A DNA stretch of 47,374 nucleotides from Chitinophagales bacterium (lineage in GTDB: Bacteria > Bacteroidota > Bacteroidia > Chitinophagales > Chitinophagaceae), in the NCBI GenBank assembly GCA_013297995.1, contig JAAFJB010000021.1, positions 1 through 47,374 on the forward strand. The letters run 5' to 3'. Every line of letters begins with the position of its first letter. Positions within the stretch are counted from its first letter, which is position 1. Positions 24,004 through 32,492 of this stretch are shown here, piece after piece. Both the position numbers and the translations under genes were made by a program. The notes under the pieces are model-generated. The model searched no databases, was not told the DNA's origin, and saw only the letters and a list, made by a program, of their open reading frames with translations.

Positions 24004-26457
24004 TTAAAATTCTACTATAAACCCAATAGTAGGTGTAACACTTGCGTCGTTATTGTTCAACAAAAATGGAATAGCATTGCTGCCATTGGGTTTTATGGGT
24101 TGTGAATCAGTAGTAATAAATCCGCTATTATCTGCCGTTCGCTTAAATGTATAAGAAGGAGGGGCGGGACTTTTAGCGAGGTACCAATTGGTTATATCAA
24201 TGAATAAGTCTAGCGTTACTCTCTTATAATACCATTTTTTATCAATCCGAATATCACTGCTGTTGAACGCAGTTGTTCGCTGGCTGTTGATTTGATTATA
24301 ATCAAGACTACCTGTTCCCAACGCTAAAAAATTTTGTCTGCTTGCCGCCAAATCAAAAGGTGTAAATGGAACACCACCTTGGTAACGAAATTTCAAACCC
24401 ATTTCCCAATTTCTATTGAACTTATATCCAATTACAGTGCTAAGTAAGTGACGATTATCCCATGAACTTGCGGTATAGCCCGTATTGGCATTGGTATACT
24501 GGCTCACAAACCAAGTATAACTTACCACTCCAAAAAATCTTTTGGTGAGTTTTTGTTGCGCAAAAAATTCAAAACCATACGCACGCCCTTTTCCATTGGT
24601 GGTAATATCTTCATTGCCCAATACGCTAAAATCGCCGCCTTGGTTAGATAAACTAATGCCATTTCTATTGCTAATAGGCACCTGGTTGTATTGCTTGTAA
24701 AATGCTTCAAAAGTAAATCGGGTAGCCGTTGCTGGCATAAATTCTATTCCTGCAATATAGTGGGTGCTGCTGGTATAGTCGGCGTCTTTATTTACCAATA
24801 CATTGTTATTATTTCTAAAGCCCAATGCGGTGTAAGGTAGAATTTTATAGTATTTACCAACAGAAGCACTTAAGGTGAATTTATCGGTAAGAATATAACT
24901 TAAAGCAATGCGGGGTGATAGTGTTTTGAGGGGATTCATGCCCGTAGTGGTAAAACTGTTTTGGTCAACTCGTAAGCCACCACTTATTCCCAGCTTATTA
25001 TTCATGAATCTTTTTCCGATTTGTGTAAATGCCCCAAAACGCCCCATGCTGATATTTCCTAAGAAATTATTTATTACAGCAGGTTGAATAATATTGCCGT
25101 TGTTATCGGTTACTGCCGCGCTAATGAGTTGTTGGGTACGATTGCTTTGCTGCACAAATTGAGCCATAAGTCCGTAACTTATTTTAAATCCATTGGTGTT
25201 TTTATTTACATCAAAACGCAATTTATGTTCTGTTTCTTTGGAGCCATAACTTAAAGTATTTAATCCTTTTACGGGGCCAAGATTGTTCTCGTATTTATCC
25301 AGTTGATTGTTGAAGGTATTGCTGCTTAGAGCCAAATTCCAATAGCCATTTGCCAGTAAGTGTTTGATGGAAGCACCGATGGTATAATTCCATTGTTGCA
25401 CTGCCGGATTGCTGTTGAGCGCATATAATTTTTCGGGAGTAGATTTTTTTGGAGCTGCAAAACTAAATTCATCTATCGCGCCAACACCTAGTAGCGTAAG
25501 GGTTGTTTTTTTGTTGAATTGGTGTGTTACCTTATATTGAAAATCCCAATAATTGGGTCGTATGGGCAGGTCAATAGCCTTAAAAAGTAGTTGTAAATAG
25601 CTTCTTCTTGCAGAAGCCAGAAAACTTGTTTTACCTGATGATCCAATAGGGCCATCAAAAGTGGCAGCTAATTCAGTAGCACTCAGCCGAATATTCCCCT
25701 GTAACCTATTAAGATTTCCTCTTTTCTGTTTGAATTCAAATACAGAAGAAAGTGTATTGTCGAATCTTGCGTCAAAGGCAGAAGAGCTGAGCTTAACGTC
25801 TTCAATAAAACTCACATTCAAAATACCCGCAGGGCCACCCGCACTTCCTTGTGTGGCAAAATGGTTGATCACTGGTATTTCAATTCCATCTAAATAATAC
25901 ACATTTTCGTTGGGAGAGCCACCCCTAATAATAATATCATTTCTAAAACCAGCAGTGCTGGCAGTACCACCAACACCAGGTAGTGCTTGTATTACCCGAG
26001 ATATATCAAAATTCCCACCGGGGTTGCTTTTGATCTCTTCTGTTGTTAACCGCTGCACACTTAGTGGAGTTTCTAGTGTAGCTGCTTTGGCTGACTTGTT
26101 TCTGTTGGTACTATTTACCGTAATATTTTCTAACTGGGTTACGAGCAGTTCTAATTCAATCACCATATTGTTTTCATTACCACTGGTAATGCCCACATTG
26201 TATTTGGTAATGGGTGAATAACCAATGCTGCTGATGGTAATGGTGTATGCACCTGATTCAATACCCTTTATATTGAACCTACCCGAACTGTCACTTATTG
26301 CAGCCAGAGAGCTGCGTTCAATTTTTATAGTCGCCCCACCAACCGCAGTTTGAAATTGTTTGTCCACTACCTGTCCCGACAAAACGCCGTTCTTCTGAGC
26401 CATTGCCCCAAATGTGTAAGCGAGGGCCAAAGCCACCATCATTAATTTTTTCATCAA
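24004..26457 (-). CDS. TonB-dependent outer-membrane receptor with carboxypeptidase-like regulatory domain
   Basis: The protein has 817 residues. A signal peptide (1-20, ending AMAQ) is followed by a CarboxypepD_reg beta-sandwich (about 22-110, GVLSGQVVDKQFQTAVGGAT). A plug domain follows (about 125-235, with VIQALPGVGGTASTAGFRND and IIIRGGSPNENVYYLDGIEI), then a long beta-barrel ending in an aromatic residue (GFIVEF), as expected for outer-membrane insertion. No SusD partner is adjacent, so it is not a classical polysaccharide-utilisation locus. An S9 peptidase is divergently encoded 85 bases away, which might mean peptide-related uptake; that is only positional inference. The substrate is unknown. 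Confidence 0.92.
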   Translation of the reverse strand: MMKKLMMVALALAYTFGAMAQKNGVLSGQVVDKQFQTAVGGATIKIERSSLAAISDSSGRFNIKGIESGAYTITISSIGYSPITKYNVGITSGNENNMVIELELLVTQLENITVNSTNRNKSAKAATLETPLSVQRLTTEEIKSNPGGNFDISRVIQALPGVGGTASTAGFRNDIIIRGGSPNENVYYLDGIEIPVINHFATQGSAGGPAGILNVSFIEDVKLSSSAFDARFDNTLSSVFEFKQKRGNLNRLQGNIRLSATELAATFDGPIGSSGKTSFLASARRSYLQLLFKAIDLPIRPNYWDFQYKVTHQFNKKTTLTLLGVGAIDEFSFAAPKKSTPEKLYALNSNPAVQQWNYTIGASIKHLLANGYWNLALSSNTFNNQLDKYENNLGPVKGLNTLSYGSKETEHKLRFDVNKNTNGFKISYGLMAQFVQQSNRTQQLISAAVTDNNGNIIQPAVINNFLGNISMGRFGAFTQIGKRFMNNKLGISGGLRVDQNSFTTTGMNPLKTLSPRIALSYILTDKFTLSASVGKYYKILPYTALGFRNNNNVLVNKDADYTSSTHYIAGIEFMPATATRFTFEAFYKQYNQVPISNRNGISLSNQGGDFSVLGNEDITTNGKGRAYGFEFFAQQKLTKRFFGVVSYTWFVSQYTNANTGYTASSWDNRHLLSTVIGYKFNRNWEMGLKFRYQGGVPFTPFDLAASRQNFLALGTGSLDYNQINSQRTTAFNSSDIRIDKKWYYKRVTLDLFIDITNWYLAKSPAPPSYTFKRTADNSGFITTDSQPIKPNGSNAIPFLLNNNDASVTPTIGFIVEF

Positions 26458-26542
26458 ATCATCCGTTTATCAAATACATTAAGGCAACAACGCCAATTGA
26501 AGATTGTTTAATTATCTTCGGAAGCAACAAAATTAGACTAAT

Positions 26543-29407
26543 ATGAGAGTCCTTCCTTTTCTAGTATTGCTTTTTTTATCTATTAGCGTAATTGCACAGA
26601 AAAAACCATTGGATCATACGGTATATGATGGCTGGCAGAATATTACAGAGCGGATGCTTAGTAATGATGGTAAGCATATATCTTTTATAGTTGCCCAGCA
26701 GGAGGGTGATGGCAATTTGTTTATAAAAAAAACAGATGGTACAACGGTGGCTTCCATTGCTAGGGGATATGGTGCCAGTATAACCGATGATAGTCGCTTT
26801 TTAATCTGCCGCATTCGTCCGCTTTTTGCAGAAACGAGGGAGGCTCGTATTAAGAAGAAAAAGCCTGATGAAATGCCCAAAGATTCAATGGCAATCGTTG
26901 AATTAAATACGGGTAATATTACCAAAGTAGCTCGTATTAAAAGTTTTAAAGTTGCCGATGAGCAAGCAATGGTAGTGGCTTATCTTTTAGAGAAAAATTT
27001 ACCAATCACTGCCCCTAAATCAGATCCCGATACAACAGCTAAAGTAAAAACCAAGTTGAATGCGGCTGAACCCAAAACCATTGAAGATCCTTTTGAAGAA
27101 GGTACTGATTTGGTAGTTCGGAATTTAACAACGGGTGAGCTTAAAATATACCCATTGGTGAGCGAATATTATTTTAATAAAAAGGGCAATATACTATTGA
27201 TGGAGACCACCAAAAAAACGGGTGATACTAAGGTGAAACCATCGGTAGTAAAATTAGATATTACTTCGGGAAATGCGGCCACCATTTTTGTTGGTTTCAA
27301 TGATGCCAAAAGCTATCGGATGGATGAAACTGGCATACAGTTGGTATTTGTGGCAGAGCGGGACAGTAGTGCTAAATCGCTCCAGAAATTTTATAAGCTC
27401 TATCACCATAAAGCGCAAGAAGACAGTGCGGTATTGATTGTAGATAAAAATACAAAGGGCATACCCACCAACTGGATGGTGAGTGATAATGCTGCTGCTA
27501 TTGGTTTTAGCAAAACAGGCAATAGGCTCTTTTTGGGTACTACCCCCATCCTTCCGGTAAAAGATACCCTTACTCCTGAATTTGAAAGGGTAAGTGTAGA
27601 TATCTGGAATTATAAAGACGATTATTTGCAGACTGTACAATTGCGAAACCTACAACAGGAGCTGAATAGAGCCTATCTAGCTCGGTATGATTTTGAAACA
27701 AAATCAGTAGTGCAGTTGGCATCACCCGCTTTCAGGAATATCATACAGACCAATGAGGGCGATGGTAAAATATTTTATACTACCAGTGATGAAGGCAAAC
27801 GAATTGCCCAGCAGTGGCAGGGTGCTGGGTATAATGATATTTACGCAATCAATCCAGAAAATGGAGAATCTCAATTGATTGCAAAAGATATAAAAGGAAA
27901 TATATTGGCTTCATCCACAGGGAAGTACTTGTTGGTGTACAACGAAATAAAGCGACAGTATTTTGCATACAATGCATCCACACAAAAGACGGCTTTATTG
28001 GCAAAAGATATTAAAACACCTTTCTATGATATTAACAATGATATGCCCGATGATCCCGATGCTTATGGTGTGATGGGATGGATGGAAGGAGATAGCTCAG
28101 TAATGGTTTACGATCAATTTGATATCTGGCAACTAGATCCCAATGGAGTTAATGCTTCTATCAACCTAACAAAAGGGCTTGGAAGAAAGCAAAACTTGGT
28201 ATTGCGAAATATTAAATTAGATCGAGAAGAAAGAATGATTAAACCCAATCAGTTGTTGCTCATTTCTATATTTAATAAAACTGATAAAGGCAGTGGATTA
28301 AAATACCATACAATGGGGGAGTCCTTCAATTTACCTGTTGGGTTAAGGCAGACTTATCCTGTGCGTATAGCCAATGCCATTAAGGCCAAGAATGCGATGG
28401 TATTGAGTTATAGTACCGAAACATTTCAGCGTTCGGCCGATATTAAAATAGTGGCCAGTCTCGATACCGGATCTATTGCAGGAAGAAAAGAAATTGCAGG
28501 AGGAAAATCATTGTACCAGCCCAATCCACAGCAAGCAATGTATAATTGGGGGACTGCTGAATTGGTGAGTTGGAAATCTTATACGGGTAAAATGGCGCAG
28601 GGTATTTTATACAAACCAGAAAATTTTGATTCGAAAAAGCAGTATCCTATGATTGCTTATTTCTATGAAAGAAACAGCGATGAATTGTATGGATATAGGT
28701 CGCCCTCGCCAACACCCTCTAGTTTAAATATTCCTTTTTATGTAAGCAGGGGTTACTTGGTATTTGTGCCAGATATTTGGTACAAGATTGGATACCCTGG
28801 CGCGAGTGCGTATGATTATATTGTAAGTGGAACAAGGGCTATAGTAGCGAAAGGATTTGTAGACAGTACTAAGTTGGGACTGCAAGGGCAGAGCTGGGGT
28901 GGATACCAGATAGCGCATTTAATTACACGAACCTCATTGTTTGCTGCTGCTTGGGCGGGTGCGCCTGTGGCAAATATGACCAGTGCTTACGGAGGAATCA
29001 GATGGGGTACTGGCTTGAACAGACAGTTTCAGTATGAGAAAACACAGAGCCGCATAGGCGGCAGTTTGTGGGATAAAACCAATTTATACATTGAGAACTC
29101 ACCGTTGTTTCATTTCCCCAAAGTAAAAACGCCGGTGGTAATAATGGCCAATGACGCGGATGATGCAGTGCCTTGGTACCAAGGTATTGAAATGTTTACG
29201 GCACTTCGTCGCTTGGGAAAACCAGTGTGGATGTTGAATTACAACAATGAAGCCCATAACCTTTTAGAGCGAAAGAATAGAAAAGACATACAGATACGCC
29301 AACAGCAATTTTTTGATTATCTGCTAAAAGGAGACAAGCCCGCAAAGTGGATAGCCGAAGGAGTGCCTGCGGTAATGAAAGGAAGGGATTTAGGATTGGG
29401 GAATTAA
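26543..29407 (+). CDS. Secreted S9-family (prolyl oligopeptidase) peptidase
   Basis: The protein has 954 residues, with a signal peptide (1-18, ending VIAQ), an extended beta-propeller-like N-terminal region (about 40-650) and a C-terminal alpha/beta-hydrolase (about 680-940). The catalytic triad is visible: Ser in LGLQGQSWGGYQIAHL near residue 782, Asp in IMANDADDAVPW near 872 and His in YNNEAHNLLERK near 904. The G-x-S-W-G-G-Y motif is characteristic of Bacteroidota S9 enzymes that trim peptides in the periplasm. It is divergent from the TonB receptor. A TATCTTCG sequence at 26513-26520 is a near-match -7 box for it. Confidence 0.92.
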   Translation: MRVLPFLVLLFLSISVIAQKKPLDHTVYDGWQNITERMLSNDGKHISFIVAQQEGDGNLFIKKTDGTTVASIARGYGASITDDSRFLICRIRPLFAETREARIKKKKPDEMPKDSMAIVELNTGNITKVARIKSFKVADEQAMVVAYLLEKNLPITAPKSDPDTTAKVKTKLNAAEPKTIEDPFEEGTDLVVRNLTTGELKIYPLVSEYYFNKKGNILLMETTKKTGDTKVKPSVVKLDITSGNAATIFVGFNDAKSYRMDETGIQLVFVAERDSSAKSLQKFYKLYHHKAQEDSAVLIVDKNTKGIPTNWMVSDNAAAIGFSKTGNRLFLGTTPILPVKDTLTPEFERVSVDIWNYKDDYLQTVQLRNLQQELNRAYLARYDFETKSVVQLASPAFRNIIQTNEGDGKIFYTTSDEGKRIAQQWQGAGYNDIYAINPENGESQLIAKDIKGNILASSTGKYLLVYNEIKRQYFAYNASTQKTALLAKDIKTPFYDINNDMPDDPDAYGVMGWMEGDSSVMVYDQFDIWQLDPNGVNASINLTKGLGRKQNLVLRNIKLDREERMIKPNQLLLISIFNKTDKGSGLKYHTMGESFNLPVGLRQTYPVRIANAIKAKNAMVLSYSTETFQRSADIKIVASLDTGSIAGRKEIAGGKSLYQPNPQQAMYNWGTAELVSWKSYTGKMAQGILYKPENFDSKKQYPMIAYFYERNSDELYGYRSPSPTPSSLNIPFYVSRGYLVFVPDIWYKIGYPGASAYDYIVSGTRAIVAKGFVDSTKLGLQGQSWGGYQIAHLITRTSLFAAAWAGAPVANMTSAYGGIRWGTGLNRQFQYEKTQSRIGGSLWDKTNLYIENSPLFHFPKVKTPVVIMANDADDAVPWYQGIEMFTALRRLGKPVWMLNYNNEAHNLLERKNRKDIQIRQQQFFDYLLKGDKPAKWIAEGVPAVMKGRDLGLGN

Positions 29408-29479
29408 TACTCTATTTGGGTCAGTTAAAGAAAAAATCATAAATTAGCTAATTCAATAGCTTGTATCAACTGCTCGGGA

Positions 29480-29699
29480 TGACCATTAAAAAACTAAAAA
29501 AATTAATACATGAAATGAGCCATAACAAGAATTTGTTACCAACCGAAATGTTTATTAGCGAATTCCATGTGACCATTAAAAAAACAATAAATAGAAACAC
29601 ATGAAATGAGCTATAACAAGAATTTGTTACCAACCGAAATGTTTATTAGCGAATTCCATGTGACCATTAAAAAAACAATAAATAGAAACACATGAAACA
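29480..29699 (+). repeat. 90/91-bp tandem repeat, about 2.4 copies, upstream of the DoxX-like gene
   Basis: Copies start at TGACCATTAAA in 29480, 29570 and 29661. The segment ATAACAAGAATTTGTTACCA and the following 40 bases to TTAGCGAATTCCATGTGACC are identical in the first two copies except for one C/T before it. The spacer TGACCATT...ACATGAAA is diverged in copy 1 but identical in copies 2 and 3. Copy 3 stops at the start codon of the DoxX-like gene. Each full copy holds a 29-codon frame (29515-29604 and 29606-29695), MSHNKNLLPTEMFISEFHVT or MSYNKNLLPTEMFISEFHVT plus IKKTINRNT. The ends CATGAAATGAGC and GCGAATTCCATG can pair imperfectly. Confidence 0.85.
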
Positions 29700-30072
29700 G
29701 AAAATTTTATTCGTTGCTTGTCTACTTTTTGCACTGATGTATATCAATGCTGGATTAAATAAGTTTTTCAACTATATGCCCATGCCAGCTGACATGCCTG
29801 AGAGTATGAAAAAATTAATGGCTGCTTTTATGGAAATAAGTTGGCTTATGCCACTGGTTGGTGTGGTTGAAGTGATTGGCGGTATTCTGTTTATGATTCC
29901 CAAATACAGAGCATTAGGAGCCATCACAGTTTTTCCTGTCACTATCGGTATTTTGCTCACCAATATCTTCAATGCTCCATCGGGTTTGCCCATTGCGCTG
30001 GGTTTATTGGCCATCAACCTCTGGGCTATTCTTGAGAATAAAGAAAAGTACTATCCCATGTTGAAACGCTAA
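29692..30072 (+). CDS. DoxX-like membrane protein
   Basis: The 126-residue protein has four hydrophobic helices. The N-terminal FALMYINAGLNKFFNYMP, the second block LMPLVGVVEVIGGILFMIPKYR and the tail LGLLAINLWAILENKEKY fit the DoxX/DoxD-like family of small quinone-pathway or redox-associated membrane proteins. The start codon lies at the exact end of the third, partial copy of the 90/91-bp repeat. The specific role is unknown. A perfect 10-bp palindrome AACCTAGGTT follows the stop (30071-30080). Confidence 0.75.
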   Translation: MKQKILFVACLLFALMYINAGLNKFFNYMPMPADMPESMKKLMAAFMEISWLMPLVGVVEVIGGILFMIPKYRALGAITVFPVTIGILLTNIFNAPSGLPIALGLLAINLWAILENKEKYYPMLKR

Positions 30073-30117
30073 CCTAGGTTATACTAATATAAACTTTATG
30101 TTAGGGAGCAAAAAAAA

Positions 30118-30149
30118 TTTGTAGGTAATAGGGGACTGTCCTATTTTTG
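30118..30149 (+). promoter_or_regulatory. Promoter of the his operon
   Basis: TTTG (30118-30121), a 20-base spacer and TATTTTTG (30142-30149) give a full Bacteroidota -33/-7 promoter. Transcription would begin a few bases before the GTG start of the leader peptide, which therefore has almost no 5' leader. Confidence 0.7.
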
Positions 30150-30157
30150 CATTACAA

Positions 30158-30208
30158 GTGAAACAAAATACGCATATACATCATCATCATGAGCATCCCA
30201 TTGGGTAG
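30158..30208 (+). CDS. hisL: his operon leader peptide
   Basis: A short frame starts at GTG and encodes MKQNTHIHHHHEHPIG, 16 residues of which six are histidine, four in a row. It lies between a good promoter and a terminator directly upstream of hisG. In transcription attenuation, shortage of charged His-tRNA stalls the ribosome on these codons. The stop codon (30206-30208) lies inside the RNA strand that can form the antiterminator, so a ribosome that finishes the peptide would cover it. GTG is the only plausible start in frame downstream of the promoter. Confidence 0.82.
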   Translation: MKQNTHIHHHHEHPIG

Positions 30209-30273
30209 GCTATTGATGTGTATGATATAAATACAAATCATTTAAGCTTACCTGTTGGTAGGCTTTTTTATTT
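30204..30273 (+). promoter_or_regulatory. his attenuator (antiterminator/terminator switch)
   Basis: Terminator: AAGCTTACC (30244-30252) pairs with GGTAGGCTT (30257-30265), nine pairs with one G-U, around a TGTT loop, followed by TTTTTATTTT. Antiterminator: GGTAGGCT at 30204-30211 is an exact copy of the terminator 3' arm, so it can pair with AGCTTACC (30245-30252) and remove the terminator 5' arm. The 5' copy overlaps the hisL stop codon. No separate pause or protector hairpin is obvious, so this is a minimal two-state attenuator. The mechanism is inferred from the geometry. Confidence 0.8.
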
Positions 30274-30280
30274 TAATATC

Positions 30281-31165
30281 ATGAACAATCTAATGAGTAC
30301 AACACAAGAAATTAAGTTAAGACTGGCCATACAGAAAAGTGGTCGCCTCCACGATGATTCTATTAAACTATTAAAAGAATGTGGTATTGATATCAGCAAT
30401 GGCATGAATAAATTAAAGGCGGATGCTACTAATTTTCCACTTGAATTATTCTTTTTGCGCGATGATGATATTCCGCAATACGTAGAAGATGGTGTGGCTG
30501 ATATTGGTTTTGTGGGTGAGAATGTTGTTTTTGAAAAAAAGAAAAAAATCACCATTACCGAGAAATTGGGTTTTGGCAAATGCCGTCTCAGCATGGCCAT
30601 TCAACGCCATGAACAATACAACGGCACCCAGTTTTTAGCGGGTAAAAAAATTGCCACAAGCTATCCCGTTATTGTGGGTGATTTCTTAAAAGAGAAAGGC
30701 ATCAACGCCGAAATTCATGAAATCAGTGGTAGCGTAGAAATTGCCCCTGGCATTGGTCTCGCAGATGCCATTTGCGACCTTGTAAGCAGTGGTTCTACCT
30801 TGTTTATGAATGGACTAAAAGAAACGGAAGTGATTTTAGAATCCCAAGCCGTTCTGGTGAAAAACAATCAATTAGATGATGCTAGGCAACAATTGCTCAG
30901 TCGACTATTGTTCAGAATTCAATCCGTAAAAAAAGCAAAAAACAATAAATACATTCTATTAAATGCACCCAACCACAACCTCCAACAAATTATTGGCTTG
31001 TTGCCCGGTATGAGAAGTCCCACCGTGCTGCCACTGGCAGAGGAAGGATGGAGTAGTGTACATAGTGTATTAAATGAAAACGAGTTTTGGGATATCATTG
31101 AGCAACTAAAAGCTGCTGGTGCCCAAGGCATTCTGGTAGTGCCCATTGAAAAAATGATTATGTAG
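30281..31165 (+). CDS. hisG: ATP phosphoribosyltransferase, long form
   Basis: HisG makes phosphoribosyl-ATP from ATP and PRPP, the first and feedback-controlled step of histidine synthesis. The protein is about 294 residues (290 from the alternative ATG at 30293) and is the long, HisZ-independent type. It has a two-lobed catalytic part (KLRLAIQKSGRL, LRDDDIPQYVEDGVADIGFV, then the PRPP-binding loop EISGSVEIAPGIGLADAICD) and a C-terminal ACT-like domain that binds histidine (LPLAEEGWSSVHSVLNE, ending AQGILVVPIEKMI). The frame is open to 30218, but that start would lie upstream of the attenuator terminator, so it is rejected. hisD follows after 27 bases. Confidence 0.95.
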   Translation: MNNLMSTTQEIKLRLAIQKSGRLHDDSIKLLKECGIDISNGMNKLKADATNFPLELFFLRDDDIPQYVEDGVADIGFVGENVVFEKKKKITITEKLGFGKCRLSMAIQRHEQYNGTQFLAGKKIATSYPVIVGDFLKEKGINAEIHEISGSVEIAPGIGLADAICDLVSSGSTLFMNGLKETEVILESQAVLVKNNQLDDARQQLLSRLLFRIQSVKKAKNNKYILLNAPNHNLQQIIGLLPGMRSPTVLPLAEEGWSSVHSVLNENEFWDIIEQLKAAGAQGILVVPIEKMIM

Positions 31166-31192
31166 TCCATTGCCAAAAAACCAGCATATACT

Positions 31193-32473
31193 ATGGAGAA
31201 ATTTATAAACCCTACCAGAAATGAATGGTCGCAATTGTTACAAAGACCCGCCATTAATAATACTGAGTTAATTGAAAAAGTGAGCACCGTTTTGCAACAA
31301 GTGAAAGTGCAGGGTGATGCTGCGGTACAATATTTTACGCAGCAGTTTGATGGCGTTCTATTAACAGATTTTGTAGTGTCTGAAACCGAAATTGCAGAAG
31401 GGGTTGCGGCTGTGAGCAGTCCACTTAAAACAGCTATTGCCGCAGCTGCTGATAATATTCGGAAATTTCACCAGCCCCAATTGCAAGCACCTGAAATAAT
31501 AGAGACCATGCCCGGCATTCAATGCTGGCGCAAATCGGTGGGAATAGAAAAGGTGGGATTGTATATTCCTGGTGGTACGGCGCCCTTGTTTTCTACCATT
31601 CTTATGTTGGGCATTCCCGCGGTTATTGCAGGTTGTAAAGAGATCGTGCTTTGCTCACCTCCCGATAAAAATGGGAGGCTTCATCCCGCTATTTTATTCG
31701 CTGCTCAATTGGTGGGTATCACCAAAATATTCAAGATTGGTGGCGTGCAAGCTATTGCTGCTATGGCTTATGGCACGGCTTCTGTTCCTCAGGTGTATAA
31801 AATATTTGGCCCTGGCAACCAGTATGTAACCTGCGCCAAACAGCTGATTCAACAAGAAGGTATTGCCATTGATATGCCCGCTGGCCCTAGTGAAGTTTGT
31901 GTGTTGGCTGATGATTCTGCTAATCCTGAATTTGTGGCAGCGGATCTGCTGAGCCAAGCCGAACACGGCAGCGATAGTCAAGTTTTACTCGTAAGCACTT
32001 CTACATCACTTGTAGATGCAGTAAATCTTGCCTTAGAAAAGCAGTTGGCTGAACTTCCTCGAAAGGAAATGGCAGCAAGAGCACTGGAGAATAGTAAAGC
32101 CATTGTTTTAAATAATATAGATGATGCAATTGACTTGGTGAATGAATATGCGGCTGAACATTTAATTATTTCCTGCGAAAATGAGGAAGCCATTGGAGAT
32201 AGAATTGTGCAGGCAGGCTCTGTATTTCTCGGTAATTACTCTCCAGAAAGTGTGGGCGATTATGCCAGTGGAACCAACCATACTTTGCCTACAAATGGGT
32301 ATGCCAAAGCATATAGTGGGGTGAGTGTAGACAGTTTCTTAAAAAAAATCACGTACCAAAAACTTACTAGACTAGGATTACAAAATATTGCTCCTTCCGT
32401 AGAACTGATGGCGATGGCAGAGGGCTTGCAAGCGCACGCAGAAGCGGTGCGCATAAGATTGAAGAACGAATAA
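31193..32473 (+). CDS. hisD: Histidinol dehydrogenase
   Basis: HisD oxidises L-histidinol to histidine in two NAD-dependent steps using zinc. The 426-residue length is standard. Visible blocks are EKVGLYIPGGTAPLFSTILM, IFGPGNQYVTCAKQLIQ, the zinc-ligand segment ADLLSQAEHGSDSQVLLVS (Gln and His ligands), NEYAAEHLIISC and VGDYASGTNHTLPTNGYAKA. All active-site regions look intact. It is the second gene of the his operon, with hisC starting 19 bases later. Confidence 0.96.
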   Translation: MEKFINPTRNEWSQLLQRPAINNTELIEKVSTVLQQVKVQGDAAVQYFTQQFDGVLLTDFVVSETEIAEGVAAVSSPLKTAIAAAADNIRKFHQPQLQAPEIIETMPGIQCWRKSVGIEKVGLYIPGGTAPLFSTILMLGIPAVIAGCKEIVLCSPPDKNGRLHPAILFAAQLVGITKIFKIGGVQAIAAMAYGTASVPQVYKIFGPGNQYVTCAKQLIQQEGIAIDMPAGPSEVCVLADDSANPEFVAADLLSQAEHGSDSQVLLVSTSTSLVDAVNLALEKQLAELPRKEMAARALENSKAIVLNNIDDAIDLVNEYAAEHLIISCENEEAIGDRIVQAGSVFLGNYSPESVGDYASGTNHTLPTNGYAKAYSGVSVDSFLKKITYQKLTRLGLQNIAPSVELMAMAEGLQAHAEAVRIRLKNE

Positions 32474-32492
32474 AATCAATATAAATTAACCC

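Noticed and set aside
29433-29484. Minus-strand fragment reading FNGHPEQLIQAIELANL before a stop
   Set aside because: It looks faintly like the C-terminus of a lost gene, but an in-frame stop lies just upstream at the repeat boundary and 17 codons are too few to support a call.
29480-29699. CRISPR-like array
   Set aside because: The units are contiguous 90/91-bp tandem copies with no unique spacers and no cas genes nearby, so this is a tandem duplication.
30071-30080. 10-bp palindrome AACCTAGGTT after the DoxX-like gene as a terminator or operator
   Set aside because: The hairpin would have no proper loop and no T tract follows; a single short palindrome is compatible with chance.
30218-30280. 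N-terminal extension of hisG from an ATG at 30218
   Set aside because: This segment contains the attenuator terminator (30244-30273), and HisG proteins begin near the KLRLAIQ block, so translation from 30281 or 30293 is far more likely.
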